64,000 nucleotides of DNA, taken from Caballeronia sp. NK8. Lineage in GTDB: Bacteria > Pseudomonadota > Gammaproteobacteria > Burkholderiales > Burkholderiaceae. Of the stretch, positions 36,178 to 44,731 are shown piece by piece (position 1 is the first letter of the stretch; every line of letters starts with the position of its first letter). The DNA is taken from assembly GCF_018408855.1 (NCBI RefSeq), contig NZ_AP024326.1, positions 806,001 to 870,000 of the forward strand, in the 5' to 3' direction. The notes beneath the pieces are model-generated. The model had not been told where the DNA came from and did no database searches. It saw only the letters and a list, made by a program, of their open reading frames with translations. Position numbers and translations under genes: made by a program.

Positions 36178-37217
36178 TCGACTCCGTGAAGTGACAGTCG
36201 GTAAGTCGCCGCCGCTGTCTTGCTAAAAAGCGCTGTTTTCTCGTGCGGCGTCATCGGACCCGCCAGTCGTTTGAAGACGTTCCACACGATGCCGTAGCTG
36301 AACATGCCCTTATCGACGGGAAAGTTGCTCTCGAACATGCAGCGCTCAACACCGAACAATTCGATGCAGGTATCGAAGTACGGTCGCCACGCGGCGGCGA
36401 GATCCTCGGAAGAAGGCGGTAAGTCGCGGCGCGCGAAATCGAAGCCAAATACACTCATGCCCGCGCCGCCGAGCTTGATACGTGTATTTGGCAGAGTCGC
36501 CAGACGTGCAAGGCCGCGTTTCCAGTCGGCGAATACCTGCTCACGCTTGCCTTCGTGCGGCCCCACGCCGACCGGTCCTCCAAAGTGGTCGATGACGACC
36601 GTCACATCCGCTGCAGCGCGAGCCAGCTCGTACAGCTCTCCCAACTGCGTGTGATAGACCCACGCGTCGAGCGACAAACCGAAACGGGCCAACGTCTTCA
36701 CACCGCGCTGGAAAGCGGCATCGAGCACCAGATCGCGCGGTGGCGTAACCGGGCTCGAACTCACCTGGGGACTTTCATGCCACGCCAGCGGATTGCGAAT
36801 GCCGCGTAACCGCCCGCCCGATACCTCCAGCATCGCTTCGAGCACGTTCTCCAGTTCGTCGCCAAGCGTGAGATCCGCGCCGCCGACGATCGCCTCGCAA
36901 CCGCGCGCCGGCCCATACCCTCCACTTGCGTACATCGCCGCGATGCCGCTCGCGAATTCGATCTCGCCGACAGGTTTCATCGATTCGGGACCGTCGTGTC
37001 GCAACATCGAACGACACTGCACGTAGACGGTCGATACGACTCGATGACCGCATCGCACGTCCTTCGCGAACTCGTCGGTCAGGTATCGCCCTGACTGACG
37101 ATCCCAAAGATGGTGATGCGCATCGACGATGGGCAGCTCGGGCTCGAGGACCGGCTCCTCGCGCAGCGCAAGCCAGTCTTCGCGGACGGGCAAATGAGGG
37201 GCATGGACGATTTGCAC
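36174..37217 (-). CDS. TIM-barrel amidohydrolase-fold lactonase (COG3618-like)
   Basis: 347 residues from a GTG one base after the porin stop. The motif IVDAHHHLWDRQSGRYL near residue 30, a central GIRNPLAWH block, the strand VVIDHFGGPVG and a final MFESNFPVDKG match the group that includes L-fuconolactonase and 4-sulfomuconolactone hydrolase. Without a signal peptide it should act in the cytoplasm. It is the second amidohydrolase-fold enzyme of the operon, next to SMP-30 and LigI-like enzymes, so several lactone-opening steps or a broad substrate range are implied. Exact lactone unknown. Confidence 0.85.
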   Translation of the reverse strand: MQIVHAPHLPVREDWLALREEPVLEPELPIVDAHHHLWDRQSGRYLTDEFAKDVRCGHRVVSTVYVQCRSMLRHDGPESMKPVGEIEFASGIAAMYASGGYGPARGCEAIVGGADLTLGDELENVLEAMLEVSGGRLRGIRNPLAWHESPQVSSSPVTPPRDLVLDAAFQRGVKTLARFGLSLDAWVYHTQLGELYELARAAADVTVVIDHFGGPVGVGPHEGKREQVFADWKRGLARLATLPNTRIKLGGAGMSVFGFDFARRDLPPSSEDLAAAWRPYFDTCIELFGVERCMFESNFPVDKGMFSYGIVWNVFKRLAGPMTPHEKTALFSKTAAATYRLSLHGVE

Positions 37218-37218
37218 G

Positions 37219-38370
37219 TCAGAACTTCTGGCGAAGGCCGACGGTGACGCCGGTCTGGTTGTGGCCCGCTGCGACCGTGCCGTAGCCGTTCACGCCGAGC
37301 GCCGAGTTGTCCTTGTTGTGCGCATAGGCGACGCTCGCGTACAGGTCCGTACGCTTCGACAGGAAGTAGTCCGCGTTCAGTACGGCGAGCCACGGATCAG
37401 CGCCAGTCGAATGGACGTCGTGGTAGTAGCCGACGGCCGTCAGCTGGAACGACGGCGTGATCAGATATTGCGCGCCGAGCCAGTACAGGTTTGCGGCATT
37501 CGCTTCGGAGCCATTGGCCACAGCGATGGGATTCGTCGGCAAGAATGCATTCGACGCACGCAGATAGCGATAGCCGGCGTAGGCCGTCACGGGCCCGAAG
37601 TTGTAGTTGGCGGCGGCCAGCACCCGGCGTTCGGTGCTCGTGTTGGTCGCCACTGTGTTGCTGTTGCGTTGCTCGTAGACGGCGGTCGCGGCAACCGGGC
37701 CGCTCGCATACGTCAGGGCGCCGCTGAAGAACCGGCCGGTGATGAGCGCGCCGGGCACTTCGGCACCGTATCCTGTGTCATAGCGCGTGCTGTACATCGC
37801 CTGGGCCGTCACTGGGCCAAACTTTCCCGTGTACTTAACGGAATTGTCGATGCGCGCGGCCAGCGCATAGTCGAGCGAAAGCGCGGAGTAGCGGGACGAC
37901 ACGCCCATCGGGTCGAACACGATCGACTGTTCATAGATAAGGGCGTTCTGCCGACCCAGCGTCAGTTGCTGGCCCTTGTAGGAAAGCCCGACCCATGCCT
38001 GGCGGCCGAAAAGCCGGCTGGTCGTCGTCGGATTCGCGCCGAGGCCGCGCGTCGATTGCGCGGTCGTGCCGTCGTTGATGTTGAAACCGTTCTCCAACTG
38101 GAAGATGGCCTTCATGCCGCCGCCCAGATCCTCGACGCCTTTCAGGCCCCAGCGTGAGCCGGACAGATTGCCCGACACTTCCCTGACCTGCGATCCTCCC
38201 GCCGTCGTGTTGTTGAGGAATTCGACGCCGACATCGGCAATGCCATAGAGCGTCACGCTGCTTTGCGCATGCGCCAGGTTGGATCCGAATACCAGACTTG
38301 CCGCTGCGACGGCGCCAAGCGAGAAGCGAGTGTTGAGGTTGGCTTTCTTGGGAGCCTTCTTCAAAGACAT
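37219..38370 (-). CDS. Gram-negative trimeric porin (Burkholderia type)
   Basis: 383 residues from the ATG at 38370 (GGAGACACC upstream). A signal peptide ends at AHAQ and is followed by SSVTLYGIADVGVEFLNN, the usual first beta strand of betaproteobacterial porins. The C-terminus GVTVGLRQKF has the terminal phenylalanine needed for outer-membrane assembly. It forms a channel that admits the operon's substrate across the outer membrane. A porin inside a catabolic operon beside four carriers suggests the substrate is scarce or poorly taken up by general porins. Confidence 0.92.
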   Translation of the reverse strand: MSLKKAPKKANLNTRFSLGAVAAASLVFGSNLAHAQSSVTLYGIADVGVEFLNNTTAGGSQVREVSGNLSGSRWGLKGVEDLGGGMKAIFQLENGFNINDGTTAQSTRGLGANPTTTSRLFGRQAWVGLSYKGQQLTLGRQNALIYEQSIVFDPMGVSSRYSALSLDYALAARIDNSVKYTGKFGPVTAQAMYSTRYDTGYGAEVPGALITGRFFSGALTYASGPVAATAVYEQRNSNTVATNTSTERRVLAAANYNFGPVTAYAGYRYLRASNAFLPTNPIAVANGSEANAANLYWLGAQYLITPSFQLTAVGYYHDVHSTGADPWLAVLNADYFLSKRTDLYASVAYAHNKDNSALGVNGYGTVAAGHNQTGVTVGLRQKF

Positions 38371-38422
38371 GGTGTCTCCAGACAGTGGGTAATAGATTTT
38401 GTTTGTTCGACGCGCGTGTTTT

Positions 38423-39796
38423 CTAATGCGTCGCCGATGCCTCGCCTGCATTGGCGCCGGGATCGCCAAGCCATGCGATGGTCGCCGCACCGACGAGCAT
38501 CACTGCCGCAATGACGAACAACGGAACGGTGAAACCGCCTGACATCTGTTTGAGTGCACCGATCATCGACGGGCCGACGAAGCCGCCGAGATTGCCGACC
38601 GATACGATCAACGCGAGACCTCCCGCCGCCGCCCGGCCCGTAAGAAAGCCCGACGGAATCGCCCAGTAGGTGGCTTGAAACGACAGGATTCCGCTCACGG
38701 TGAAGCACAGGCACAGCAGCTTGAGAACGGCGCCATCAACGTATGTGCTCAGGCAAAGGGCCGCTGCTGCAACCACCAGCGCGCCTGCAACGTAGGGAAT
38801 TCGGTTCGCCGCTCGGGCCGCGATTTTTGCCCACAGCAGCATGACCACGGCGCCCGCGACGTAAGGAATCGCGGTCAGCCAGCCGACGACCGAATGCTCG
38901 ACGCCGAACTGCTTGATGATCTGCGGCATCCACAGACCGACGCCGATCGACCCGACGATGCCGCAGAAGTTGATGAACGCGAGCACGAACACGCGCCAGT
39001 TGGTCATCGCGTCGCGCAGCGTGTTGCCGTGCTTGGCGCCGATGTCTCGTTGCTCCGCCAGCAGCCTCCGGGCGAGCGCGGCCTTTTCGTCGTCGGAGAG
39101 CCATTTAGCCTTCTCCGGCCGGTCAGCCAGCACGAACAGACACGCGACGCCAAGAAGGACCGCGGGCAAGCCTTCGATCAGCAGCAGCCATTGCCAGCTA
39201 CGCAGCCCATGCATGCCGCCCAGTTGCAGCAGTGCGCCTGAAATGGGCGAGCCGATGATATTGGCCACCGGAATGCCGACGAGAAAAGCTGCCGTCACTT
39301 TGGCGCGCCACTTTCCCGGGAACCAGTGCGTGAAATACAGATAGATGCCGGGTGTAAAACCGGCCTCTGCCAGCCCGAGGAGAAAGCGTGCCGCCGCGAA
39401 GCTCTTCGGACCGACGACGAACGCCGTCGCCATCGACAGGATTCCCCACGAAATCATGATGCGGGCGATCCAGATGCGCGCACCGACCTTCTGCATGATG
39501 AGATTGCTGGGGATCTCGAACAGGAAATACCCGATGAAGAACATGCCCGCGCCGAACCCGAACTGCTCGGCCGTCAAACCGAGGTCTTTGTTCATGGTCA
39601 ATGCAGCGAACCCGACGTTCGTTCTGTCGAGGTAGCTGATGACGTAGCACGCAAAGATAAAAGGCAGTATCCGGCGAAAGACTTTCGCCAAGGTGCGCTC
39701 GCTCGCGGCGTACTCGTCGCTGCTGATGCTCTGGACCGGCTTCGCGTCGGTCATCGGCGAAGTCTGTGCGCCGTTCACGCTTTGCGACATGTTCAT
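38423..39796 (-). CDS. MFS transporter, ACS family
   Basis: 457 residues from the ATG at 39796, with GGAGCACAC upstream. Helix 1 FIFACYVISYLDRTNVGFAA and FGFGAGMFFIGYFLFEIPSN are diagnostic of ACS symporters (tartrate, phthalate, galactarate type). It lies between the SMP-30 gene and the porin gene, 52 bases from the latter. Expected role: proton-coupled uptake of the acid admitted by the porin. The substrate cannot be read from sequence. Confidence 0.88.
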   Translation of the reverse strand: MNMSQSVNGAQTSPMTDAKPVQSISSDEYAASERTLAKVFRRILPFIFACYVISYLDRTNVGFAALTMNKDLGLTAEQFGFGAGMFFIGYFLFEIPSNLIMQKVGARIWIARIMISWGILSMATAFVVGPKSFAAARFLLGLAEAGFTPGIYLYFTHWFPGKWRAKVTAAFLVGIPVANIIGSPISGALLQLGGMHGLRSWQWLLLIEGLPAVLLGVACLFVLADRPEKAKWLSDDEKAALARRLLAEQRDIGAKHGNTLRDAMTNWRVFVLAFINFCGIVGSIGVGLWMPQIIKQFGVEHSVVGWLTAIPYVAGAVVMLLWAKIAARAANRIPYVAGALVVAAAALCLSTYVDGAVLKLLCLCFTVSGILSFQATYWAIPSGFLTGRAAAGGLALIVSVGNLGGFVGPSMIGALKQMSGGFTVPLFVIAAVMLVGAATIAWLGDPGANAGEASATH

Positions 39797-39868
39797 GTGT
39801 GCTCCTCCATCGCGCTCTTTTCGGCGCGACGTGTTTCTGTCGTGGCTTGGATGAATCGAGCGCGCGGG

Positions 39869-40795
39869 CTAGTCCTGCTTCGCTCGCTTGGGCAGTGGGC
39901 CGGCGGCCGTCATGTCGGCTCGCAGGATCGTTCCGGATACCGATTCGGTCATGAAAAGCGTCTTCATGTCGGCGCCGCCGTAACAGAGATTCGTGAGCGA
40001 AGCGCCCTCGGGGCTCGTCAGAATCTCGACCGGTTCGGCGCGACGATTCAGCACCCACACGCGGCCAAGCCCAGGGTTGGCGACCAGGATGCGTCCATCG
40101 ATATCGACGGTCAGTCCGTCCGGGCCGCTCGGTCCGTACGACGTAAAGAACTGGCCGACCTTGCTCACGGAACCATCGGCCTGCAGCGGGACGCGCCACA
40201 CGCAATTGCCACGCGTCATGCCGACGAACAGCACTTTCTCGTCGGGCGACAACACCAGTCCATTGGGACTCGGGCAATTGCCGAGCAGCACGTCCAGCTT
40301 GCCGTCCGCGGCGAGCCGATAAACGCGGCCGGTCGGGTCGTGCAGCCCCGTCTGTCCCTGATCCGTGAAGTAGAGATTTCCGGCGGAGTCGAAGGTCAGG
40401 TCGTTCACGCCCCGGAAGCGCTCCGTATTGCGCCGCTCGAGGTAGGGACGAACCTCGCCGCGCGCGATGTCGAGCAGCATCAGCCCGTTGCGATAGTCCG
40501 TGATAAGCAGGTGGGCATCGTCGAAACGCTTCATTCCGTTCGGCTCGCCGTCGTACTTCGCGACGAGTTCCCACTCGCCCGCCAGCGAAATCCTGAAGAT
40601 GCGACCGTGCGGGATATCGGTCACGAACAGAAAGCCGGCCGGATCCCAGACGGGTCCTTCGAGGAAGGAGTCCGTAGACGCGCCGCCTCGGTTCGCGCGC
40701 GCCCATTCCGTTTGAACATCCGGCAGACGGAACTTCGGCGGCATGCGCGTGAAGACTTCGGCGGTGCGGACTTCGGGCGATGTGAGATAGAACAT
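39869..40795 (-). CDS. SMP-30/gluconolactonase family lactonase
   Basis: 308 residues. The six-bladed propeller motifs are present: EGPVWDPAGFLFVTDIPHGR with the metal-binding Glu near residue 46, GVNDLTFDSAGNLYFTDQG with the Asn-Asp ligand, and PNGLVLSPDEKVLF with the second Asn. The family hydrolyses sugar-acid and related lactones using Ca or Zn. It is 20 bases after the dehydrogenase gene, so likely co-transcribed. The dehydrogenase could form, or the lactonase could open, the lactone of the operon's hydroxyacid. No signal peptide. Confidence 0.88.
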   Translation of the reverse strand: MFYLTSPEVRTAEVFTRMPPKFRLPDVQTEWARANRGGASTDSFLEGPVWDPAGFLFVTDIPHGRIFRISLAGEWELVAKYDGEPNGMKRFDDAHLLITDYRNGLMLLDIARGEVRPYLERRNTERFRGVNDLTFDSAGNLYFTDQGQTGLHDPTGRVYRLAADGKLDVLLGNCPSPNGLVLSPDEKVLFVGMTRGNCVWRVPLQADGSVSKVGQFFTSYGPSGPDGLTVDIDGRILVANPGLGRVWVLNRRAEPVEILTSPEGASLTNLCYGGADMKTLFMTESVSGTILRADMTAAGPLPKRAKQD

Positions 40796-40815
40796 GCTTG
40801 ACCTCTCTTGCCGGA

Positions 40816-41760
40816 TCAGGCCACGTTGCGCGCGTTTTCCGCGACCACGGCCAGGACATTCGCCGCCGCGCCCTTGCCCATGTTCACGTACGCGGCATCG
40901 CTCACTCCGCCGATATGCGGCGAAAGGATGACGTTGGAAACCGACTGGAACGGGTGCGTCGTCATCGGCTCGACGGCGAAGCTATCGAGACCCGCTGCGC
41001 GCAACTGACCGCTCGCGAGCGCTTCGATCAAGGCTTCTTCGTCGATGAGACCGCCGCGCGCCGTGTTGACCAGAATCGCCCCGCGCTTGAATCGGCTTAG
41101 CGTGTCGCGGTTGAGCATTGCGCGGTTCTCCGCGGTGAGCGGGCAATGCAGCGAAACGATGTCTGAGCTGGAATAGATTTCTTCGAGAGACACGAGCTTC
41201 ACGCCCTCGGGTGCCTCCTTCGCGAACGGGTCGAACGCCTGAACCTGCATGCCGAGCGCAAGACCAGCCTTCGCGACGCGACGGCCGATGGCGCCCAGCC
41301 CGACGAGTCCGAGCGTGCGTCCTTCGAGTTCGAAGGACTTGTGTGTCGACTTGTCCCAATGACCCGCGCGCATGCGTACATTGAGTTGAGGAACCGATTT
41401 CGCGCATGCCAGGATCAGCGCCCACGCGTGCTCGGCCACGGCCGCGGCGTTGGCTCCGGCAGCCGCGCGAACCGCGATGCCGCGTGCTGCGGCGGCTTCC
41501 TGATCGATCACGTCGATGCCGCTGCCGTGCTTGGAGATGACTTGGAGGTTTTCGGCCGCATCCATGATGCGGGCATTCACCTTCCCGTACCGAACGATGA
41601 TGGCAACCGGCTTGTGCTGTGCGCACAGCGCGACGACGTCGTCTTCCGTCGGCTGCTTGCCGGCGAACACGATTTCAAAATCGTCGAGCATCGCGAGCGC
41701 TTGAGGAGCGAGGTCCGCTGCCGTCACCAGCAGCACGGGCTTTGCAGAATTCGCAGCCAT
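40816..41760 (-). CDS. D-2-hydroxyacid dehydrogenase (phosphoglycerate dehydrogenase-like)
   Basis: 314 residues. The NAD loop is GLVGLGAIGRRVAKAG. The catalytic triad is visible in order: Arg in VNTARGGLIDEEAL, a Glu in the following helix region, and His in LSPHIGGVSDAAY. It lacks the extra C-terminal domains of biosynthetic SerA, so it belongs to the short catabolic form. It interconverts a D-2-hydroxyacid and a 2-oxoacid with NAD(P)H. Its start overlaps the stop of the RraA-like gene by one base (TAATG), implying coupling. Together they may process a 2-hydroxy/2-oxo acid to pyruvate. Confidence 0.9.
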   Translation of the reverse strand: MAANSAKPVLLVTAADLAPQALAMLDDFEIVFAGKQPTEDDVVALCAQHKPVAIIVRYGKVNARIMDAAENLQVISKHGSGIDVIDQEAAAARGIAVRAAAGANAAAVAEHAWALILACAKSVPQLNVRMRAGHWDKSTHKSFELEGRTLGLVGLGAIGRRVAKAGLALGMQVQAFDPFAKEAPEGVKLVSLEEIYSSSDIVSLHCPLTAENRAMLNRDTLSRFKRGAILVNTARGGLIDEEALIEALASGQLRAAGLDSFAVEPMTTHPFQSVSNVILSPHIGGVSDAAYVNMGKGAAANVLAVVAENARNVA

Positions 41761-42452
41761 TACAGCACCTCGCCGTCCGCGAGCATGCCCGCCGCGCGGA
41801 GTTCCTTCTCGAGCCAGCCGGCACGCGTGTCGCCTTTGCGGATCGCCGCGATACGGGCGGTTTCCGCGTCGAGCTTCTTCTGCGCGAGTTCGACGATACG
41901 TGCGACATCGTCCTTCGGAATCACGACGACGCCATCAGCGTCGCCGACGATGAGATCGCCCGGATTGACGCCGGCGCCCGCCACCGAGATCGGAAAATTG
42001 ACGCGGCCTGCAACGCTCTTGGTCGGTCCGCACGGATTGAGGCCGGCCGAGAACACCGGAAACTCGCCCTGCGCGAGTTCGTGCGAGTCGCGCACCGCGG
42101 CGTCGATGACGAAGCCCGCGATGCCTGTGGCGTGTGCCTGAGTCGCCATGATCTCGCCGATCAGGGCGCAGCCGACGTCGCCCTTTCCATCCACCACGAT
42201 CACGTCGCCCGGCTTGGCCACGGCGAGCGCCGCATGAATCGCCAGGTTATCGCCCGGCCGCACTTCGACGGTGACGGCGGGTCCCGCCACCTTCATCGTC
42301 GGCGCGAGCGGCTTCACGCGGCCGTTGAGCGTGCCGCGGCGGCCCGCCACATCGGCGAGGATCGCGGCTTGGAATTTGGCGGCGGCCTCGACGAGTTCGG
42401 GGCTCACACGCTCGACACCTCGATTGATGGAAGAGTTGGACGTCGTGCTCAT
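41760..42452 (-). CDS. RraA-like aldolase (4-hydroxy-4-methyl-2-oxoglutarate / 4-carboxy-4-hydroxy-2-oxoadipate type)
   Basis: 230 residues, with AGAGGTG before the ATG. VVVDGKGDVGCALIGEIMA and the R-D-x-x-E motif in DAAVRDSHEL match the metal-dependent class II pyruvate aldolases related to RraA. Members retro-aldol cleave 4-hydroxy-4-methyl-2-oxoglutarate to two pyruvates, or the carboxy analogue to pyruvate plus oxaloacetate, the last steps of gallate and protocatechuate 4,5-cleavage. First gene of the ten-gene operon, 200 bases from a divergent IclR gene with two palindromes between. The length and motifs make an RNase E regulator role unlikely. Confidence 0.85.
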   Translation of the reverse strand: MSTTSNSSINRGVERVSPELVEAAAKFQAAILADVAGRRGTLNGRVKPLAPTMKVAGPAVTVEVRPGDNLAIHAALAVAKPGDVIVVDGKGDVGCALIGEIMATQAHATGIAGFVIDAAVRDSHELAQGEFPVFSAGLNPCGPTKSVAGRVNFPISVAGAGVNPGDLIVGDADGVVVIPKDDVARIVELAQKKLDAETARIAAIRKGDTRAGWLEKELRAAGMLADGEVL

Positions 42453-42474
42453 CTGGAATTCACCTCTGGTTGAC

Positions 42475-42491
42475 GTTGTACTTGGTACAAC
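42475..42491. promoter_or_regulatory. IclR-type operator 1
   Basis: GTTGTAC-TTG-GTACAAC: a perfect 17-base palindrome 23 bases above the RraA-like gene start. A near copy lies about 100 bases away at 42574. Placement between a divergent IclR gene and the operon makes it a probable regulator site; binding is inference. Confidence 0.7.
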
Positions 42492-42573
42492 TGTAGTGTA
42501 CGTGACGAAATGATATTAAACACGACTTCGACATGCGACCATCGGCGTTAACCCTTTTACTATATGCAACTTC

Positions 42574-42590
42574 GTTGTACCATATACAAC
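42574..42590. promoter_or_regulatory. IclR-type operator 2
   Basis: GTTGTAC-CAT-ATACAAC: the same palindrome as at 42475 with one arm mismatch, 62 bases above the IclR start. A further GCAAC half-site precedes it. The pair of sites suits repression of both the operon and the regulator gene. Confidence 0.65.
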
Positions 42591-42651
42591 TTCGCCAGCC
42601 GCGTTTTACTGTGTAAAATGCGCCAACGCGACAAGCGACGGGAGAACAGAC

Positions 42652-43365
42652 GTGGGAAACGAAGGTGTGGCAGCGGTCGAAAAGGCTCTCTCGCTGCTCG
42701 ATTGCTTTAAACCAGGTGTGGAGTCGCTTTCATTGGCCGCGCTCGCGCAAGCGTCGGGCATGCACAAGACGACGGTTTATCGGCTGATGAATTCGCTCGA
42801 ACGGATGGGATATGTCGTTCGGTCCGACGCAGGGGCTTATTCCCTGGGGCATCGGGTTCTGTATCTTGGAAAGCTGTACGAGCAGTCTTTCCATCTCTCG
42901 ACGATCGTCGAACCGATCCTGCATTCACTTGCCGTCTTGACGAAGGAAAGCGCGTCTTATTACGTCATCGACAAGACGCACCGCCTTTGCCTTTTCCGCG
43001 CGGAGCCGTCGGAAGGTCTGAGAGAGACCCGACTTGCGGGCACATCCTTGCCTCTGGATGACACGGCCATCAGTCAGGTATTGAGATACTGGGGATTGGG
43101 CGAACCGCTTTACGAAAGCGCACCTTCCTTGCCGCTCTTTACCTCCGGCGCGCGAGATGAACATACCGCCGCGTTCGCAACGCCGATCTTTGGGGCATCG
43201 GACAAGTTCATGGCCGCGCTCACGCTCTCCGGGCCCGCATCGAGACTCAATGCCGCCCACAGGACCGGCGAGTTGATCGCGCTGCAACTCAACGCCGCCT
43301 CGGACCTGTCGCGGAAGCTCGGGGCGAGTATCGCGTTTTGCGAATTCATTTACGCCATTCGCTAA
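42652..43365 (+). CDS. IclR-family transcriptional regulator
   Basis: 237 residues from a GTG with GGGAGA upstream. Winged helix: GVAAVEKALSLLDCF, then SLAALAQASGMHKTTVYRLM and NSLERMGYVVR. The GAF-like IclR effector domain follows (SYYVIDKTHRLCLFRAEPSEG). It is divergent from the ten-gene operon with two GTTGTAC palindromes in the gap, so it is the obvious regulator. It is a paralog of the IclR gene at 43397, with a nearly identical start and length. IclR proteins may repress or activate, and the ligand is usually a pathway compound. Confidence 0.92.
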   Translation: MGNEGVAAVEKALSLLDCFKPGVESLSLAALAQASGMHKTTVYRLMNSLERMGYVVRSDAGAYSLGHRVLYLGKLYEQSFHLSTIVEPILHSLAVLTKESASYYVIDKTHRLCLFRAEPSEGLRETRLAGTSLPLDDTAISQVLRYWGLGEPLYESAPSLPLFTSGARDEHTAAFATPIFGASDKFMAALTLSGPASRLNAAHRTGELIALQLNAASDLSRKLGASIAFCEFIYAIR

Positions 43366-43396
43366 ACCAGCGAGGCCGGACATCCCGGCCATGTGC

Positions 43397-44107
43397 TTAT
43401 CGCGGCGTGTAGATACTCTGGCAGAACGCATGGCTCGCGCCGAGTGCCCGCGAGAGGTTTGCTGCGGCGGCAAGCTGTGGCTCGACAAACTCGCCGGTGA
43501 CATTGGCTGCTTCGAGCGTGGACGCAGCGCCGGAGAGCGTCAACGCGCCCGCAAATTTGTTCCCAGCCGAGAATACGGGCGTCACGAAAGCGGCCGTGTG
43601 CGCATCGCGCGAGCCTGATTTAAAAATCGGCAATCGTGGTGGTTGCTCGAAGACGGGCTCGCTGCTCCCCCAATGCCTGATGACATCGCTGGTCGCGGTT
43701 TGGTCAAAGTCTCTTGGACCAGACGCACGGCTCAACCGTAGGCCTTCAGCAGGCTCCACTCGATACAGGCAGCGCCAGCTAGCCTCTTCGGCAATCGAAT
43801 AGGAGGCGCTTGCCCCTGTTGTCTTTGCAAGTCCCTTTAGCACGGGTACGACAACCGCCTCCAACCGGAACGACCGCTCGAAGAGCTTCCCCAGATAGAG
43901 CAAGCGATGACCCAACTCGTACGTACCCGCCTCGCTCCGAATGACGTAGTTCATCCGCTCAAGTGAGTTGAGCAGCCGCAAGGTCGTGGTCACGGGCTGC
44001 CCCGACGCCTTTGCGAGCGCCGCGAGCGAGAAAGCATGCCTATCCTCGGTAAAGCAATCGAGTAACGCGAGTGCTTTCTCGACCGCTGCTACTCCGTCGT
44101 TGCTCAC
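43397..44107 (-). CDS. IclR-family transcriptional regulator (paralog)
   Basis: 236 residues from a GTG at 44107, chosen because it gives MSNDGVAAVEKALALLDCF, matching the paralog next door; the frame opens 54 bases earlier. Helix-turn-helix FSLAALAKASGQPVTTTLRL; the effector domain carries LYRVEPAEGLRLSR, close to the paralog's LFRAEPSEGLRETR. The two genes are tail to tail, 31 bases apart. It may cross-regulate the operon through the same palindromes, or control other genes; no GTTGTAC palindrome is visible in its own upstream region. Confidence 0.9.
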   Translation of the reverse strand: MSNDGVAAVEKALALLDCFTEDRHAFSLAALAKASGQPVTTTLRLLNSLERMNYVIRSEAGTYELGHRLLYLGKLFERSFRLEAVVVPVLKGLAKTTGASASYSIAEEASWRCLYRVEPAEGLRLSRASGPRDFDQTATSDVIRHWGSSEPVFEQPPRLPIFKSGSRDAHTAAFVTPVFSAGNKFAGALTLSGAASTLEAANVTGEFVEPQLAAAANLSRALGASHAFCQSIYTPR

Positions 44108-44731
44108 GTTCGTCTCTGCCTGTCTATTTGATTCCCGCCGCGCGCAATGGATGACGCGCAATCACAAAATAACCCGCCCCTCGCAGCGCCAGCTGCGCTA
44201 GGCATTATCGCCCGACATTGATCGGTGTGCCTCGATGTGACCTCGTAGCCTGCAACGGCTGAGATCGAACGTGCGTCGGCAACGATAGGTGTAGTGGTCG
44301 GCACTCCAACAACAGGTAACGATGGTGGAGCTGCCTTTCGGATGTCGTCGGGATGCGGTGGGCGAACGTCGCAAACTGGCCGGCTTGAGCCAAAACCGCT
44401 GTCAATCTGCTCGCCGGAAACCGGCCATTGCGCGGGACGGACGAGACTTCCGGCATTCGAAGTGAAAAGACGCCTCGACTGGCGGCTCCTGGCCGTGAGC
44501 CGGCGCAAGGCCGCCGGGAAGAACCGCGGGCGCAGGTCAGCTGCACCCCTATACGGGATTATGCCCGTAGTTGGATTTTTGAAGCCTCTTCATGACTGTC
44601 GGCACCGATACACCTCCTTTTTCAGACTCGAGCCAGAGCCGGTCGAGTGCCCTCGCTGCTCACCGCATCCTTCCATACCGGCACACCATCCTCCCGGCGC
44701 GGAGGGGCGCTCCTTGGCGCCCTTTGGATGG
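44108..44731. other. Gene-free stretch with a weak repeat copy
   Basis: 624 bases between the second IclR gene and a short-chain dehydrogenase. No gene is convincing. On the minus strand, 44408-44428 reads TGGCCGGTTTCCGGCGAGCAG, resembling the core of the dispersed repeat at 31087 and 53018. The long minus-strand open frames here have no domain features. Confidence 0.45.

Noticed and set aside
39326..40801. 491-codon plus-strand open frame opposite the SMP-30 and MFS genes
   Set aside because: Arginine/histidine-rich antisense shadow without any domain; the minus-strand genes have full motifs.
39198..40859. 553-codon minus-strand frame spanning SMP-30 and MFS starts
   Set aside because: Out-of-frame shadow typical of GC-rich DNA; no signature.
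41760..42452. RNase E regulator RraA
   Set aside because: Longer than true RraA, with the R-D-x-x-E aldolase motif and catabolic neighbours; aldolase is the better reading.
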